Source: Chloroflexi bacterium 44-23 (GTDB lineage: Bacteria; Chloroflexota; Anaerolineae; Anaerolineales; Anaerolineaceae). From it: DNA of 64,000 bases. Both the position numbers and the translations under genes were made by a program. How positions within the stretch are numbered: position 1 is the stretch's first letter; every line of letters starts with the position of its first letter. The DNA is taken from NCBI GenBank assembly GCA_001899005.1, contig MKUW01000028.1, forward strand, positions 159,807 to 223,806, given 5' to 3'. Of this stretch, positions 8,397 to 17,364 are shown in pieces. The notes beneath the pieces were generated by a model. The model had not been told where the DNA came from. It worked only from the letters and a program-made list of their open reading frames with translations, and ran no database searches.

Positions 8397-10775
8397 ATGG
8401 AATTATATTTAACCCCGGCGTCTATTAGCTTTATTACGCAGACCATTTTATTTCTTGGCATCACCATCTATTTGGTTCTGATCAGAACCCATACCAAGGC
8501 TAATTATTGGTTAGCCGGATTTTACACTGTCATGGTGGCATCCAGCCTGGCCGGTTTTCTGGCCGTCTCCAGCCTTGAGTGGTTTGATCTCGCCATGGCC
8601 GTTGAAAATATCCTCATTATCATTGCACTGCCGTTGTTAATTCAATTTGCTTATAACTTTCCTGAGATTGACCCCGCCAAGAGTAAACAAGCCAGAATCG
8701 TTTTGTTTTTATCTCTCGCAATTAGTGTTTTGGCAATTATTAGCGTTATTTTTTATGTGGTGCGAATCGATATCGGCGCTTTTTATGGTATTTTACCCAT
8801 CATCTCGAAAATCGTTCAGATATTAATGCTGATTTGGATCAACTACCTGTTTTTATCCCTGACCCTCCAGCAAACTCAAAATAGTAATGGCGCCTCCGTT
8901 AAAACCAGGTTTCTTCATCCACACGGAAGGGTGGCAAAAGCTGCACGAGGATTTTTCCTGGTAATGCTGAGCTTGCTACTTTTTTGGATCGCCAGCATGG
9001 TTTTGGAGATCTCAAATCAAGTTTCAATAGCCCTTTTCCTATTTACTTTGGGGACAAGCTGGGCTCTCACCATTTTCATTTTTACCTTGATCAATCAAAC
9101 AACCAGACAAGCTTCTTTTTTGATTAAACTAATCGGAATTCTCATGCTGACAGTATTTACGGGCATCGCTGTAGCAGCTTGGTTGGCCGCTCCCGTCAGT
9201 CAGGCGAACTACCTCGCATCTTATGCAATTCCTGACCAGCAAACCGTTAATTTCAAACAATCCAATGCAACCTACACCATCTCACAGGTTGATTATGGCT
9301 TCGATTCCGAGTTAGGACGAAAATTAGTGTTCAGCGCTGGGCAAACCCAATCAACCGAAAATCTTTTAGCTACTTTCCCATTTGCGGGTGAAAATTGGAC
9401 TTCCGTACACATAGATCGCCGCGGATATGTAATTTTCGATAAGAATCCAATACAAGATATTCGTCTTACCCTTCCGCATCAATCCCAGCCAATCATCGCA
9501 GCCCTTTATCTCAAAGACCTGACCTTGTCTGAAAACAATGCGGTTTTCGCACATCTGACAGATGAGAAATCGGTGTTTACCTGGTTCCTGGTTTCCCCGC
9601 TGGATGACCCAGATGCTAACGTTACAGCCCAACTAGCCCTATTTCCGGATGGTTCTTTTGATATCAGTTATAGCGGCATTCGTTCCAATTTCCGCTATAG
9701 TCCTTACTTTCCAATTGGGTTGCAACAAATCAGCGGATTTTTCCTCGGGGGAAATGACCAAAACCCCACCCGTATCCAATTTAACGCCCAACTACCATAC
9801 ACAAGCCAGACCTGGACAGGTGTATACCAGGACTATTACATCGATTTCCGCAGTTTCTTGCATCAGAATATGATGATGCAGTTGTATGGTTTGCTACTGG
9901 TTTCACTGGTAACAATCCTCATTTTCCCCATCTTCTTACACAACAGTCTATGGACACCGATAAAAAAGCTGCGCGGGGGAATTCATCAGGTTATTCAGGG
10001 TAATTTGAAAACGTTCCTCGAGCCACGCTACAATGATGAAATTGGCCAAACGTTGGTTGATTTCAATAAAATGACAACCCATCTTGAGCTTAAAAATCAG
10101 GAAGCGCAAACAAATCTTCAGGATTTAGAGGAAAAACTTTCCATCCGTACAGAAGATTTAAGGACTTCAATTGAAAAATTATCTAGAGAAATGGAAGCCC
10201 GCAAAAAGTTAACCGAAGCCTACGAGAAAATTGTTGCTGAACATAAAAAATTAGCCATCACTGACGATTTAACCGGGGTATTCAATCGTGCCCATTTGGT
10301 AAGTATCTGTGATGATGAAATCAAACGTGCGAAACGCTACAAGACACCGCTTTCCTTTATTTTGATGGATCCGGACTACCTGAGAATGATTAATGAGACC
10401 TACGGAAATACGACCGGCGATGAAGTCTTAAGGTCACTGGCTCAATTGGTAAATCTTAAATTGCGCGAAACGGATTCTTTCGGCCGCATTGGTGGTGAAG
10501 AGTTTGCTATCGTGATGCCCCAAACCAGCGGAGAAGATGCCTTGATTGCAGCCAATCGTTTGCGTAATTTAATCGGCAGCCAGATGCTCGAGACCACCAA
10601 AGGCCCTATCCGCCTTTCAGCCAGCTTTGGTGTGGTGCAAATGCCAGAGGAAGGAATTATCTCGGTCGATATTTTCTTGCACCGCGCCAATCAGGCAGTT
10701 GAGCATGCCAAACATACCGGACGCAATATGACGGTATTATGGACATCTCAGTTGGAAAAACGTCCAGAAGTATAG
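8397..10775 (+). CDS. Membrane diguanylate cyclase: N-terminal membrane helices, extracytoplasmic nidogen-like domain, HAMP, GGDEF
   Basis: 792 residues. About seven hydrophobic segments occupy residues 10-275. An extracytoplasmic region follows (about 285-490), with a pattern typical of nidogen-type beta domains: FPFAGENWTSVHIDRRGYVIF, then PIIAALYLKDL, then an LFPDGSFDISYSG strand. Then come a last membrane helix, a HAMP-like linker, a coiled coil (about 560-625) and a C-terminal GGDEF domain. The active-site loop reads GGEEF, preceded by the inhibitory I-site RETD, and DDLTGVFNR starts the domain. It should make cyclic-di-GMP from two GTP in response to an external signal. ATG 8397 is preceded by a weak purine-rich site. 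A pyrophosphatase-like gene follows 8 bases later. Confidence 0.9.
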   Translation: MELYLTPASISFITQTILFLGITIYLVLIRTHTKANYWLAGFYTVMVASSLAGFLAVSSLEWFDLAMAVENILIIIALPLLIQFAYNFPEIDPAKSKQARIVLFLSLAISVLAIISVIFYVVRIDIGAFYGILPIISKIVQILMLIWINYLFLSLTLQQTQNSNGASVKTRFLHPHGRVAKAARGFFLVMLSLLLFWIASMVLEISNQVSIALFLFTLGTSWALTIFIFTLINQTTRQASFLIKLIGILMLTVFTGIAVAAWLAAPVSQANYLASYAIPDQQTVNFKQSNATYTISQVDYGFDSELGRKLVFSAGQTQSTENLLATFPFAGENWTSVHIDRRGYVIFDKNPIQDIRLTLPHQSQPIIAALYLKDLTLSENNAVFAHLTDEKSVFTWFLVSPLDDPDANVTAQLALFPDGSFDISYSGIRSNFRYSPYFPIGLQQISGFFLGGNDQNPTRIQFNAQLPYTSQTWTGVYQDYYIDFRSFLHQNMMMQLYGLLLVSLVTILIFPIFLHNSLWTPIKKLRGGIHQVIQGNLKTFLEPRYNDEIGQTLVDFNKMTTHLELKNQEAQTNLQDLEEKLSIRTEDLRTSIEKLSREMEARKKLTEAYEKIVAEHKKLAITDDLTGVFNRAHLVSICDDEIKRAKRYKTPLSFILMDPDYLRMINETYGNTTGDEVLRSLAQLVNLKLRETDSFGRIGGEEFAIVMPQTSGEDALIAANRLRNLIGSQMLETTKGPIRLSASFGVVQMPEEGIISVDIFLHRANQAVEHAKHTGRNMTVLWTSQLEKRPEV

Positions 10776-10783
10776 AAAGCGCG

Positions 10784-11131
10784 ATGAATAAACGCTATTG
10801 GAACTTCTTAAACAAGCTTATCAATGAACACCCAATTGTAATTGACAGGCCAGCTGGCAGTCATCACCCTGATTTCGACGATTTGGTCTATCCGCTTGAT
10901 TATGGTTATTTGGAGGGCACTTATTCCATGGATGGGGGTGGAATCGACATCTGGATGGGTAAATCCAATCAAAACACAATTTCCGGGGTTCTTTGCATTA
11001 TTGATCTGAAAAAGAGCGATTCCGAAATAAAGATCGTTTTCAGTTGCAACGATGAGGAGATCAAGAACCTTAAGGAATTTCACAACTCATTTTCACAAGC
11101 AGCCATTTGGATTGAAAACCCAAACTTATAA
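10784..11131 (+). CDS. Short inorganic-pyrophosphatase-like protein
   Basis: 115 residues from ATG 10784, eight bases after the diguanylate cyclase stop. An earlier in-frame ATG at 10739 overlaps that gene and is less likely. The segment YPLDYGYLEGTYSMDGGGID resembles the catalytic centre of family I pyrophosphatases (Y..YG.I..T...DGDPLD). One of the three metal-binding aspartates is replaced by Gly (DGGGID), and the protein is far shorter than the usual 170-220 residues. Cleavage of pyrophosphate, perhaps that released by the adjacent cyclase, is an attractive guess only. It may hydrolyse another substrate or be a non-catalytic homologue. Confidence 0.72.
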   Translation: MNKRYWNFLNKLINEHPIVIDRPAGSHHPDFDDLVYPLDYGYLEGTYSMDGGGIDIWMGKSNQNTISGVLCIIDLKKSDSEIKIVFSCNDEEIKNLKEFHNSFSQAAIWIENPNL

Positions 11132-11200
11132 CAACAACTTTTCAATTTGCATTTTTCCTCTACAATAAGAAATAGACAATTTTAGGATTGGAGAGCAAAA

Positions 11201-11372
11201 TTATTTTTCACAGAGTTTTTTCTCCAACCTGGCAGCCAATCGTTCAAGTCTTTGAGCATTGGTGGAATCTTGTAATGGTTTCCCGCTAATTTTGAGAACG
11301 TAACATGCGCATTTAAGTCTGTTCGGGATGAATTTCTGTTCACATGAACTTTGAGCATAATCCGCGAATATT
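11201..11372 (-). other. Start-less open frame in the gap before the acetyltransferase gene
   Basis: About 56 codons on the minus strand with protein-like composition (…LKISGKPLQDS, RLERLAARLEKKLCEK) ending in TAA at 11201. It has no ATG, GTG or TTG and no ribosome binding site. It could be the tail of a lost gene. The rest of 11132-11399 shows no feature. Confidence 0.25.
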
Positions 11373-11399
11373 TATATAGATTGTGGAGGTTTTACCTGC

Positions 11400-11921
11400 G
11401 TGGATCTTAAACTCGTCAAACCAACAAAATTCCTCGAAGCAGAATTTCGGGCTGCTATCAGCGAATTTCGCAAAAATGGCGAAAATCAAATTGAATCCGC
11501 CTTTGCTCGCAGCAACTACAACTTTGATACGTATCTTAAGATGACGAAACAAGCAGAGGCAGGTTTTGCATTGCCGGAAGGATTCGTTCCCTTCACAACC
11601 TATTGGTCTGTAGTAGACGATAAGCATGTGATTGGATTTTGTAACTTCCGCCATTACCTGACCAATCCGTTGATGATTGAAGGAGGACATATAGGTTACA
11701 GCATTCGACCCAGTGAACGGAGAAAAGGATATGGTACCCAACAGCTGGCCTTATTGCTTGAAGCATGCCGCTGGATGGCATATGAAAAAGTGATGCTGAC
11801 ATGTGATTATGACAATATTGCCTCAGCTAAGATAATTGAAGCGAATGGCGGTGTTTGTAGCGGAGAAGCCATTTCACCACGCTCGCTTAAAAAGGTGCTC
11901 CATTATTGGATCAATTTGTAA
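11400..11921 (+). CDS. GNAT-family N-acetyltransferase
   Basis: 173 residues. The acetyl-CoA binding motif A is clear at about residues 98-120 (IGYSIRPSERRKGYGTQQL, with the R-x-x-G-x-G/A pyrophosphate loop), and motif B follows in VMLTCDYDNIASAKIIEANGG. It transfers acetyl from acetyl-CoA to an unknown amine. The whole-protein pattern (N-terminal LVKPTKFLEAEF, then IGFCNFRHYLT) fits the predicted-acetyltransferase group COG3981. GTG 11400 is chosen: it gives the full N-terminus and has TGGAGG about 13 bases upstream, which is a little far. Monocistronic. Confidence 0.85.
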   Translation: MDLKLVKPTKFLEAEFRAAISEFRKNGENQIESAFARSNYNFDTYLKMTKQAEAGFALPEGFVPFTTYWSVVDDKHVIGFCNFRHYLTNPLMIEGGHIGYSIRPSERRKGYGTQQLALLLEACRWMAYEKVMLTCDYDNIASAKIIEANGGVCSGEAISPRSLKKVLHYWINL

Positions 11922-12199
11922 GGTTTTAAAGTAATTTAGTTCCAGTATTTGTTTTTCTTCCTTTCTATCTATCAAATCCTATCCATTTCCTAACCAAAAT
12001 GTTTCCAGCCTGCACCTTTATTTGAAAATTGGTGTTTAATTTATTACAATGACATAGAAATTATTTTTTCATTAATTTCTCCAGGTTGTAATCTTGGTCG
12101 TGCCTAAAACCCATAAAAAAATAATCACAACCTTTATGTTTGAAATGCTACTATGTGGAAAAATAATAAAATCAGAATGAGCACACGGGAGGCTGCAAA

Positions 12200-12637
12200 A
12201 TGATTAATGCACAAAATATTCTCGAGATAAAAGGCAAAGATGTCTGGTCGATTTCGCCGGATGATACGGTTTATGACGCTCTACGTTTAATGGCTCGGGT
12301 GGATTGCGGTGCTTTGCTTGTTATGGAAAATGACAAACTGGTTGGTATGATCTCAGAACGTGATTACGCCCGTAAAGTTATTCTGTTTGGAAAAACTTCG
12401 AAAGAGACTCTCGTCCGGGAAATTATGACCAATAAGGTGTTTACCATACACCCAATGCAAATTTGTGAAGAGTGTATGCAAATCATGACACGCAATAAAA
12501 TTCGGCACTTGCCAGTAGTCTTGGAAGGAAAAGTTATCGGCGTCATTTCAATTGGAGATGTTGTCAAACATCTCATGCACAAGCAAAAGGAAAAGATTCG
12601 CGATCTTACTGAGCGCGTCCTCCAATCGGATTCCTGA
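12200..12637 (+). CDS. CBS-domain-pair protein
   Basis: 145 residues made almost entirely of two CBS motifs (about residues 10-65 and 75-132). Typical features are VWSISPDDTVYDALRLMA, LVGMISERDYARKVIL and IRHLPVVLEGKVIGVISIGDVV. CBS pairs bind adenosine nucleotides and act as energy or ligand sensors, and stand-alone ones regulate unknown partners. GGGAGG lies 8 bases before the ATG. A strong terminator directly after the stop shows it is monocistronic. No partner domain is present, so the role is open. Confidence 0.92.
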   Translation: MINAQNILEIKGKDVWSISPDDTVYDALRLMARVDCGALLVMENDKLVGMISERDYARKVILFGKTSKETLVREIMTNKVFTIHPMQICEECMQIMTRNKIRHLPVVLEGKVIGVISIGDVVKHLMHKQKEKIRDLTERVLQSDS

Positions 12638-12650
12638 ACCTGTACAAAAT

Positions 12651-12697
12651 AAAAAGACACCGCCCGGAAGAGTTTTCACCAGCGGTGTCTTTTTTTA
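12651..12697. terminator. Rho-independent terminator, usable from both sides
   Basis: A 13-bp stem, AAAAAGACACCGC (12651-12663) with GCGGTGTCTTTTT (12682-12694), 18-base loop and a T-run. It lies between the convergent CBS (+) and gnd (-) genes, and the A-tract on the left makes it work on the minus strand too. Confidence 0.85.
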
Positions 12698-12709
12698 TCT
12701 TTGTCGCAA

Positions 12710-14131
12710 TTATTCTTCCGTGACCCAATCGGTGTGAAAACTGCCTTCGCGATCAATACGCCGATATGTGTGCGCACCGAAAAAATCGCGCTGAGCCTGA
12801 GTAAGGTTGGCAGGCAACCGTTCACTGCGATAAGCATCGAAATACGCTAAAGCAGAGGATAATGCCAAAACTGGTATGCCCTGATCAATGGCCATTTTTA
12901 TTATCTTGCGCCAATTATCCTGGTTCGATTCAACTACTTTTTTAAAAGCCGAGTCCAACAATAGATTGGCAAGCTGCGGTTTTTCCTGGTATGACTTCAT
13001 TATGTCTTTTAACAAACGTGCCCGGATAATACATCCTGCCCGCCAAATTTTCGCAATTTCTGTAATTTTAAGATCATATTGATACTCAAGTGAAGCAGTC
13101 TGCAACATTTCCATTCCTTGAGCATAGGCTGCCACTTTACTGGCCAGTAAAGCATCGTGAGCAGCCTGAACCAGCGCATCCACATCCGTATCTGGCTTGG
13201 TTTGATCAGGTCCGTGCAAAACTTTACTGGCCGCGACCCGTTCCTCTTTCAAACCCGAGATAATGCGGCTTTCGACTGCAGCATTAATAGTAGGAATGGC
13301 CGCACCGATATCAAAAGCATTTTGGCTTGTCCATTTACCTGTACCTTTTTGCTCGGCCTCATCTACAATCATATCAACAAGATCATTAGCGCTTTTTGCA
13401 TCCTTTTTTTGGAATATACGTGCGGTGATTTCAATCAAATAACTTTGTAATGGGCCTTCGTTCCAGTCATGGAAGATTTTGGCCAGGGCGGAATTATTCA
13501 AACCCAACCCGCGGTGCAGGAAATCATAAATTTCGGCAATTAACTGCATGTCGGCATATTCAATTCCATTGTGCACCATTTTGACATAATGTCCTGAGCC
13601 ATGCGGGCCAAGAAGAGTGACGCATGGCGCCCCATCATCTGCTTTGGCTGCAATGGCTTCCAGCATTGGTTTTAGTGTATCCCAGGCTTCTTTAGGACCG
13701 CCAAACATCATGCTCGGTCCCCACAGTGCACCTTCTTCACCACCCGAAATGCCCATACCAACAAAATGGAGCCCTTCTGCCGCCAGCGCTTTACTTCTTC
13801 TCTCAGTATCCAGAAAATATGAATTACCGCCATCAATTAGAATATCCCCGGCATCCATTGAGTCTTTCAAGCCGGCGATGGCTGAATCAACGGGTTTACC
13901 TGCCGGGACCATTAACAGAATCGAGCGGGGTTTCTCCAAGGCAGCCATTAATTCAGTTGGGGAATCAACCCGAAAGATAGCTTTGCCTTCTGCGCTCTTA
14001 GCCAGAAATTTCTCTACCTTGGCTGTATCCAAATCATATCCAGCCACAGCGTATCCATTTCGCTCGAAATTAAGAGACAGGCTTTGACCCATGACGCCTA
14101 ATCCAACAATACCAATCTGTGCTTTTTTCAT
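12710..14131 (-). CDS. gnd: 6-phosphogluconate dehydrogenase, decarboxylating
   Basis: 473 residues, the usual long (dimeric, NADP-type) form. The N-terminal Rossmann motif is IGIVGLGVMGQ. The substrate-binding and catalytic core reads GSGHYVKMVHNGIEYADMQ (catalytic Lys and Asn-Gly), with DEAEQKGTGKWTSQNAF in the helical domain and a C-terminal RRIDREGSFHTDW tail that completes the neighbour's active site. It oxidises 6-phosphogluconate to ribulose 5-phosphate, CO2 and NADPH in the pentose phosphate pathway. It starts at ATG 14131 (MKKAQIG), is monocistronic, and is divergent from hutU. No other pentose phosphate gene is nearby. Confidence 0.97.
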   Translation of the reverse strand: MKKAQIGIVGLGVMGQSLSLNFERNGYAVAGYDLDTAKVEKFLAKSAEGKAIFRVDSPTELMAALEKPRSILLMVPAGKPVDSAIAGLKDSMDAGDILIDGGNSYFLDTERRSKALAAEGLHFVGMGISGGEEGALWGPSMMFGGPKEAWDTLKPMLEAIAAKADDGAPCVTLLGPHGSGHYVKMVHNGIEYADMQLIAEIYDFLHRGLGLNNSALAKIFHDWNEGPLQSYLIEITARIFQKKDAKSANDLVDMIVDEAEQKGTGKWTSQNAFDIGAAIPTINAAVESRIISGLKEERVAASKVLHGPDQTKPDTDVDALVQAAHDALLASKVAAYAQGMEMLQTASLEYQYDLKITEIAKIWRAGCIIRARLLKDIMKSYQEKPQLANLLLDSAFKKVVESNQDNWRKIIKMAIDQGIPVLALSSALAYFDAYRSERLPANLTQAQRDFFGAHTYRRIDREGSFHTDWVTEE

Positions 14132-14390
14132 TTTCGATCCTTTTAAGACTTTTCATTCTGAGCCAGTTTGTATAAATCCCAATTTGGCTTTTAGATTATC
14201 TTGCTTCAAGCTCTGCGATCACCAAGAACAATTATGCATCTCTCCCTTGATTATAGGAAGAACTTGGATCAGTTACCAGAAAATTTAGAAGCCAACCATA
14301 GCTAAATCGCCAGATGGTTAAAGAATTATCAGTTTTTAGGCGTTTTTTTCGGCCTCAGGTGCACTTCATAAAATCCATTTTGATAAAAAC

Positions 14391-14420
14391 TTTACAGTCC
14401 CTCTCAAGCCATACTATAAT
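14391..14420 (+). promoter_or_regulatory. Sigma-70-type promoter for hutU
   Basis: TTTACA (14391-14396), an 18-base spacer and TATAAT (14415-14420) lie 40 bases before the hutU ATG. The rest of the 328-base divergent gap to gnd (14132-14459) holds the gnd promoter region, where no clear boxes are seen. Confidence 0.6.
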
Positions 14421-14459
14421 AAAAAAAGCTCATTCCATTTTTGTCCGCAGGAGGTACGC

Positions 14460-16115
14460 ATGTCTGGCCCGAGATTGGTAAAGGCTCCCCGTGGATCTCA
14501 ATTAACTTGTAAGTCCTGGTTAAGCGAGGCTCCCTTTCGAATGCTTCAAAACAATTTAGACCCGCAGGTTGCCGAACGCCCAGATGATTTAGTCGTGTAT
14601 GGTGGAAGAGGGCAGGCAGCCAGAGATTGGGAATCTTTTGACGCCATTCTTGAGACACTCAAGAACCTTGAAGATGATCAAACCCTCCTGGTGCAATCCG
14701 GCAAACCTGTAGCAGTTTTTCAATCGCATGTCGATGCTCCCCGCGTATTGATTGCAAATTCCAACCTCGTGCCACATTGGGCTACCCAGGAACACTTCGA
14801 TGATCTGGCTGCTAAAGGCTTGATCATGTATGGGCAAATGACAGCCGGCTCTTGGATTTATATCGGCACTCAGGGCATTTTACAAGGAACCTATGAAACA
14901 TTGGGCGCGCTTGCCAGACAAAAAGGCTGGGGTTCACTGCGAGGAAAATTTGTATTAACCGCAGGCCTGGGCGGCATGGGCGGTGCGCAGCCGCTGGCAA
15001 TCACTATGAACGAGGGCGTGGGTTTATGCGTCGAAGTTGACCCACAACGCGCTTTGCGCCGCAAAGATATCGGTTATGTAGATATCGTTGTCGATACTTT
15101 AGAAGAAGCCATGACTTTGGTAGAAGAAGCCCTTATAGAACAAAAACCGCTCTCAATTGGGTTGATTGGCAATGCCGCTGATATCTACCCGGAACTTGTT
15201 ATACGAGGGATCACCCCGCATGTTGTTACTGATCAAACATCAGCGCATGATGTCCATATGTATATTCCCCGCGGATTGACCATCGAAGATGCGGATGTGC
15301 TTCGCAAGAGCAATCCGCAAGAATATGCAAAGCGGGCGATGCAATCGATGGCTGATCACGTTCAGGCCATGCTGGTCATGCAGGAGCGTGGAGCAGAAGT
15401 ATTTGATTATGGCAACAACATTCGCCAACGAGCATTTGATGCCGGGGTCAAAAATGCTTTCAATTTTCCCGGATTCGTTCCAGCCTATATTCGACCATTG
15501 TTCTGCGAAGGCAAAGGACCCTTTCGCTGGGTCGCACTCTCAGGAGATGAAGAGGATATCTATCGAACGGATGAAGCTATCGCCGAACTTTTTCCAGAAG
15601 ACAACCATTTGCAGCGCTGGCTAAAATTGGCACGAGAAAAAGTTCCTTTTCAAGGTTTGCCCGCCCGAATCTGCTGGTTGGGATATGGCGAACGACTGAA
15701 AGCTGGATTGAAGTTCAATCAAATGGTGGCAGATGGAATTCTTAAAGCCCCGATCGTGATCGGCCGCGATCATCTTGATGCCGGATCAGTTGCTTCACCC
15801 AATCGCGAAACTGAAAGCATGCTGGATGGAACGGATGCTGTCAGTGATTGGCCCTTACTTAATCTAATGATCAACGCGGTTGGTGGAGCCACCTGGGTTT
15901 CTTTCCACCATGGTGGAGGTGTAGGTATCGGCTTTAGCCAACATGCCGGAATGGTAATCGTAGCGGATGGCAGCGAGGCAGCAGCTGCTCGATTAACCAG
16001 AGTGCTAACCAGTGACCCCGGGTTGGGGATAGTAAGACATGCAGATGCAGGCTATAATCAAGCTATTGATGCCGCTAAACGGCATGGCATTCAGATGCCG
16101 ATGTTGAAAGGGTAA
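14460..16115 (+). CDS. hutU: Urocanate hydratase
   Basis: 551 residues, full length for the family. Landmarks are [28 protein letters not shown], the NAD-binding [11 protein letters not shown], the active-site segment [12 protein letters not shown] (Cys near residue 405) and the C-terminal [13 protein letters not shown]. It converts urocanate to imidazolone propionate using NAD+ as an electrophile, the second step of histidine degradation in the cytoplasm. It starts at ATG 14460 with AGGAGG 6 bases upstream. No hutH, hutI or hutG is in the window, so the pathway must be scattered. It is followed 5 bases later by an unrelated membrane-anchored gene pair. Confidence 0.97.
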   Translation: MSGPRLVKAPRGSQLTCKSWLSEAPFRMLQNNLDPQVAERPDDLVVYGGRGQAARDWESFDAILETLKNLEDDQTLLVQSGKPVAVFQSHVDAPRVLIANSNLVPHWATQEHFDDLAAKGLIMYGQMTAGSWIYIGTQGILQGTYETLGALARQKGWGSLRGKFVLTAGLGGMGGAQPLAITMNEGVGLCVEVDPQRALRRKDIGYVDIVVDTLEEAMTLVEEALIEQKPLSIGLIGNAADIYPELVIRGITPHVVTDQTSAHDVHMYIPRGLTIEDADVLRKSNPQEYAKRAMQSMADHVQAMLVMQERGAEVFDYGNNIRQRAFDAGVKNAFNFPGFVPAYIRPLFCEGKGPFRWVALSGDEEDIYRTDEAIAELFPEDNHLQRWLKLAREKVPFQGLPARICWLGYGERLKAGLKFNQMVADGILKAPIVIGRDHLDAGSVASPNRETESMLDGTDAVSDWPLLNLMINAVGGATWVSFHHGGGVGIGFSQHAGMVIVADGSEAAAARLTRVLTSDPGLGIVRHADAGYNQAIDAAKRHGIQMPMLKG

Positions 16116-16120
16116 ATCAA

Positions 16121-16498
16121 ATAAACCGCAAACTTCGTTTTATCTGGTTTTTAGGCGCCATCGCTCTTGGAGCTTTGATTGGCATATATTTTGGTTGGAT
16201 TTACACCCCCCAGAGCATAAGCGGCACCTCTTTATCAGCATTAAGAAGTGATTATCATGCGGATTATGTCCTGATGGTAGCAGAGAGCTATCAAAGTAAT
16301 TCCAGCACCGTTCTGGCAGCCTATCAGCTTGCCTACCTTGGGGATGATGAACCTTTGCGGTATGTGCAACAAGCCATCATTGATGCCGAGCAGCTCAATT
16401 TCTCTGCAGCAGATATCGACATCCTCGCCAATTTGGCGGGTGCCTTTCAAGGTGCTCAAGCCACAATCACCCCTCCTGTAGCGACGGTGACTCCATGA
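16121..16498 (+). CDS. Membrane-anchored hypothetical protein with apparent ATA start
   Basis: About 125 residues. From ATA 16121 it reads NRKLRFIWFLGAIALGALIG, a textbook positively charged start plus transmembrane anchor. AAGGG lies 8 bases upstream, but no ATG/GTG/TTG exists before TTG 16175, which would cut the helix in half. The exported part (LRSDYHADYVLMVAESYQSN…LAAYQLAYLG, then a helical region) resembles residues 50-110 of the next protein (DKDQYRLMIASAYQANNDIG), so the two are paralogues. Its TGA overlaps the next ATG (ATGA), implying translational coupling. Function unknown. A sequencing error at the start codon is possible. TTG 16175 is the conventional alternative. Confidence 0.65.
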   Translation: MNRKLRFIWFLGAIALGALIGIYFGWIYTPQSISGTSLSALRSDYHADYVLMVAESYQSNSSTVLAAYQLAYLGDDEPLRYVQQAIIDAEQLNFSAADIDILANLAGAFQGAQATITPPVATVTP

Positions 16499-17361
16499 AC
16501 TCACGCTATAGCCAGGAACCACAGCATCCACCCTATTATCTTTTGACCGGCCTCATTCTGGGGCTTTTATTCGGGTTTGGAGTTTCTTTTCTGTTCTTTC
16601 CAGTCCGCTACACAAATGTGCCGCCTGAGACACTTCAAAATGTAGATAAAGATCAATATCGGTTGATGATCGCTTCAGCTTATCAGGCTAACAATGACAT
16701 TGGCCGGGCGCAGGCACGTCTTGGTATTTTGCGTGAAGAGAATGTCTCCGGTCTGCTTTTACAGCAAGCGCAACGAAGTGAACGCCGCAGTGATGCCCAA
16801 CTTTTGTTAAAATTATCGCAAGCGCTCGAAAAAGTACCGGAAATGGCAGAAACCGGTCCTCCGATTGCACAGGCCAGCATTACCCTCAGCCAATCTCAAA
16901 CGAATACACCGCTTGCCGGGGGTGAAATGGCAACTGATCAGCCGGTGCGAACCGCTACCATGGAAGCTACTCGCATCGTCGCAACACGCACCCCGTTTCC
17001 ATCACCATCATCTGTTTCCAGCCTAAATATTCCTTTTCGACTGGTCGAGCAAAAAACAATCTGCAACCCCGCCTATACCGATACATTGATCCAGGTGGAA
17101 GTGGTCGATAAAAAAGAGAAACCAATCAGCAATGTGCGCATCTTCGTCAATTGGGATGGTGGCCAGGATATTTTCTATACTGGGTTTTTCCCTGAGATCA
17201 GTATCGGCTATGCCGATTTCAGTATGAACCCTCAAGAAACATACAGTCTTCGCGTCGGCGAAATTGGAGAAGTAATTCAAAATATCAGCGCTCCTGAATG
17301 TCAGGATGGAGCTGGTAAGAACTATTGGGGAAGCATTTCACTTCTGTTTGCCGAACCCTAA
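16495..17361 (+). CDS. Membrane-anchored hypothetical protein with extracellular C-terminal domain
   Basis: 288 residues. A transmembrane helix spans about residues 17-39 (LLTGLILGLLFGFGVSFLFF), followed by a helical TPR-like stretch (DQYRLMIASAYQANNDIGRAQARLGIL), a Thr/Pro-rich linker (about 125-175), and a beta domain of about 110 residues (FRLVEQKTICNPAYT…VRIFVNWDGGQDIFYTGF…YSLRVGE), with two cysteines that may form a disulfide. The C-terminus is expected on the outside of the cell. Coupled by a 4-base overlap to its smaller paralogue upstream. It ends 3 bases from the convergent TPR gene. No family recognised. Confidence 0.75.
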   Translation: MNSRYSQEPQHPPYYLLTGLILGLLFGFGVSFLFFPVRYTNVPPETLQNVDKDQYRLMIASAYQANNDIGRAQARLGILREENVSGLLLQQAQRSERRSDAQLLLKLSQALEKVPEMAETGPPIAQASITLSQSQTNTPLAGGEMATDQPVRTATMEATRIVATRTPFPSPSSVSSLNIPFRLVEQKTICNPAYTDTLIQVEVVDKKEKPISNVRIFVNWDGGQDIFYTGFFPEISIGYADFSMNPQETYSLRVGEIGEVIQNISAPECQDGAGKNYWGSISLLFAEP

Positions 17362-17364
17362 AGC

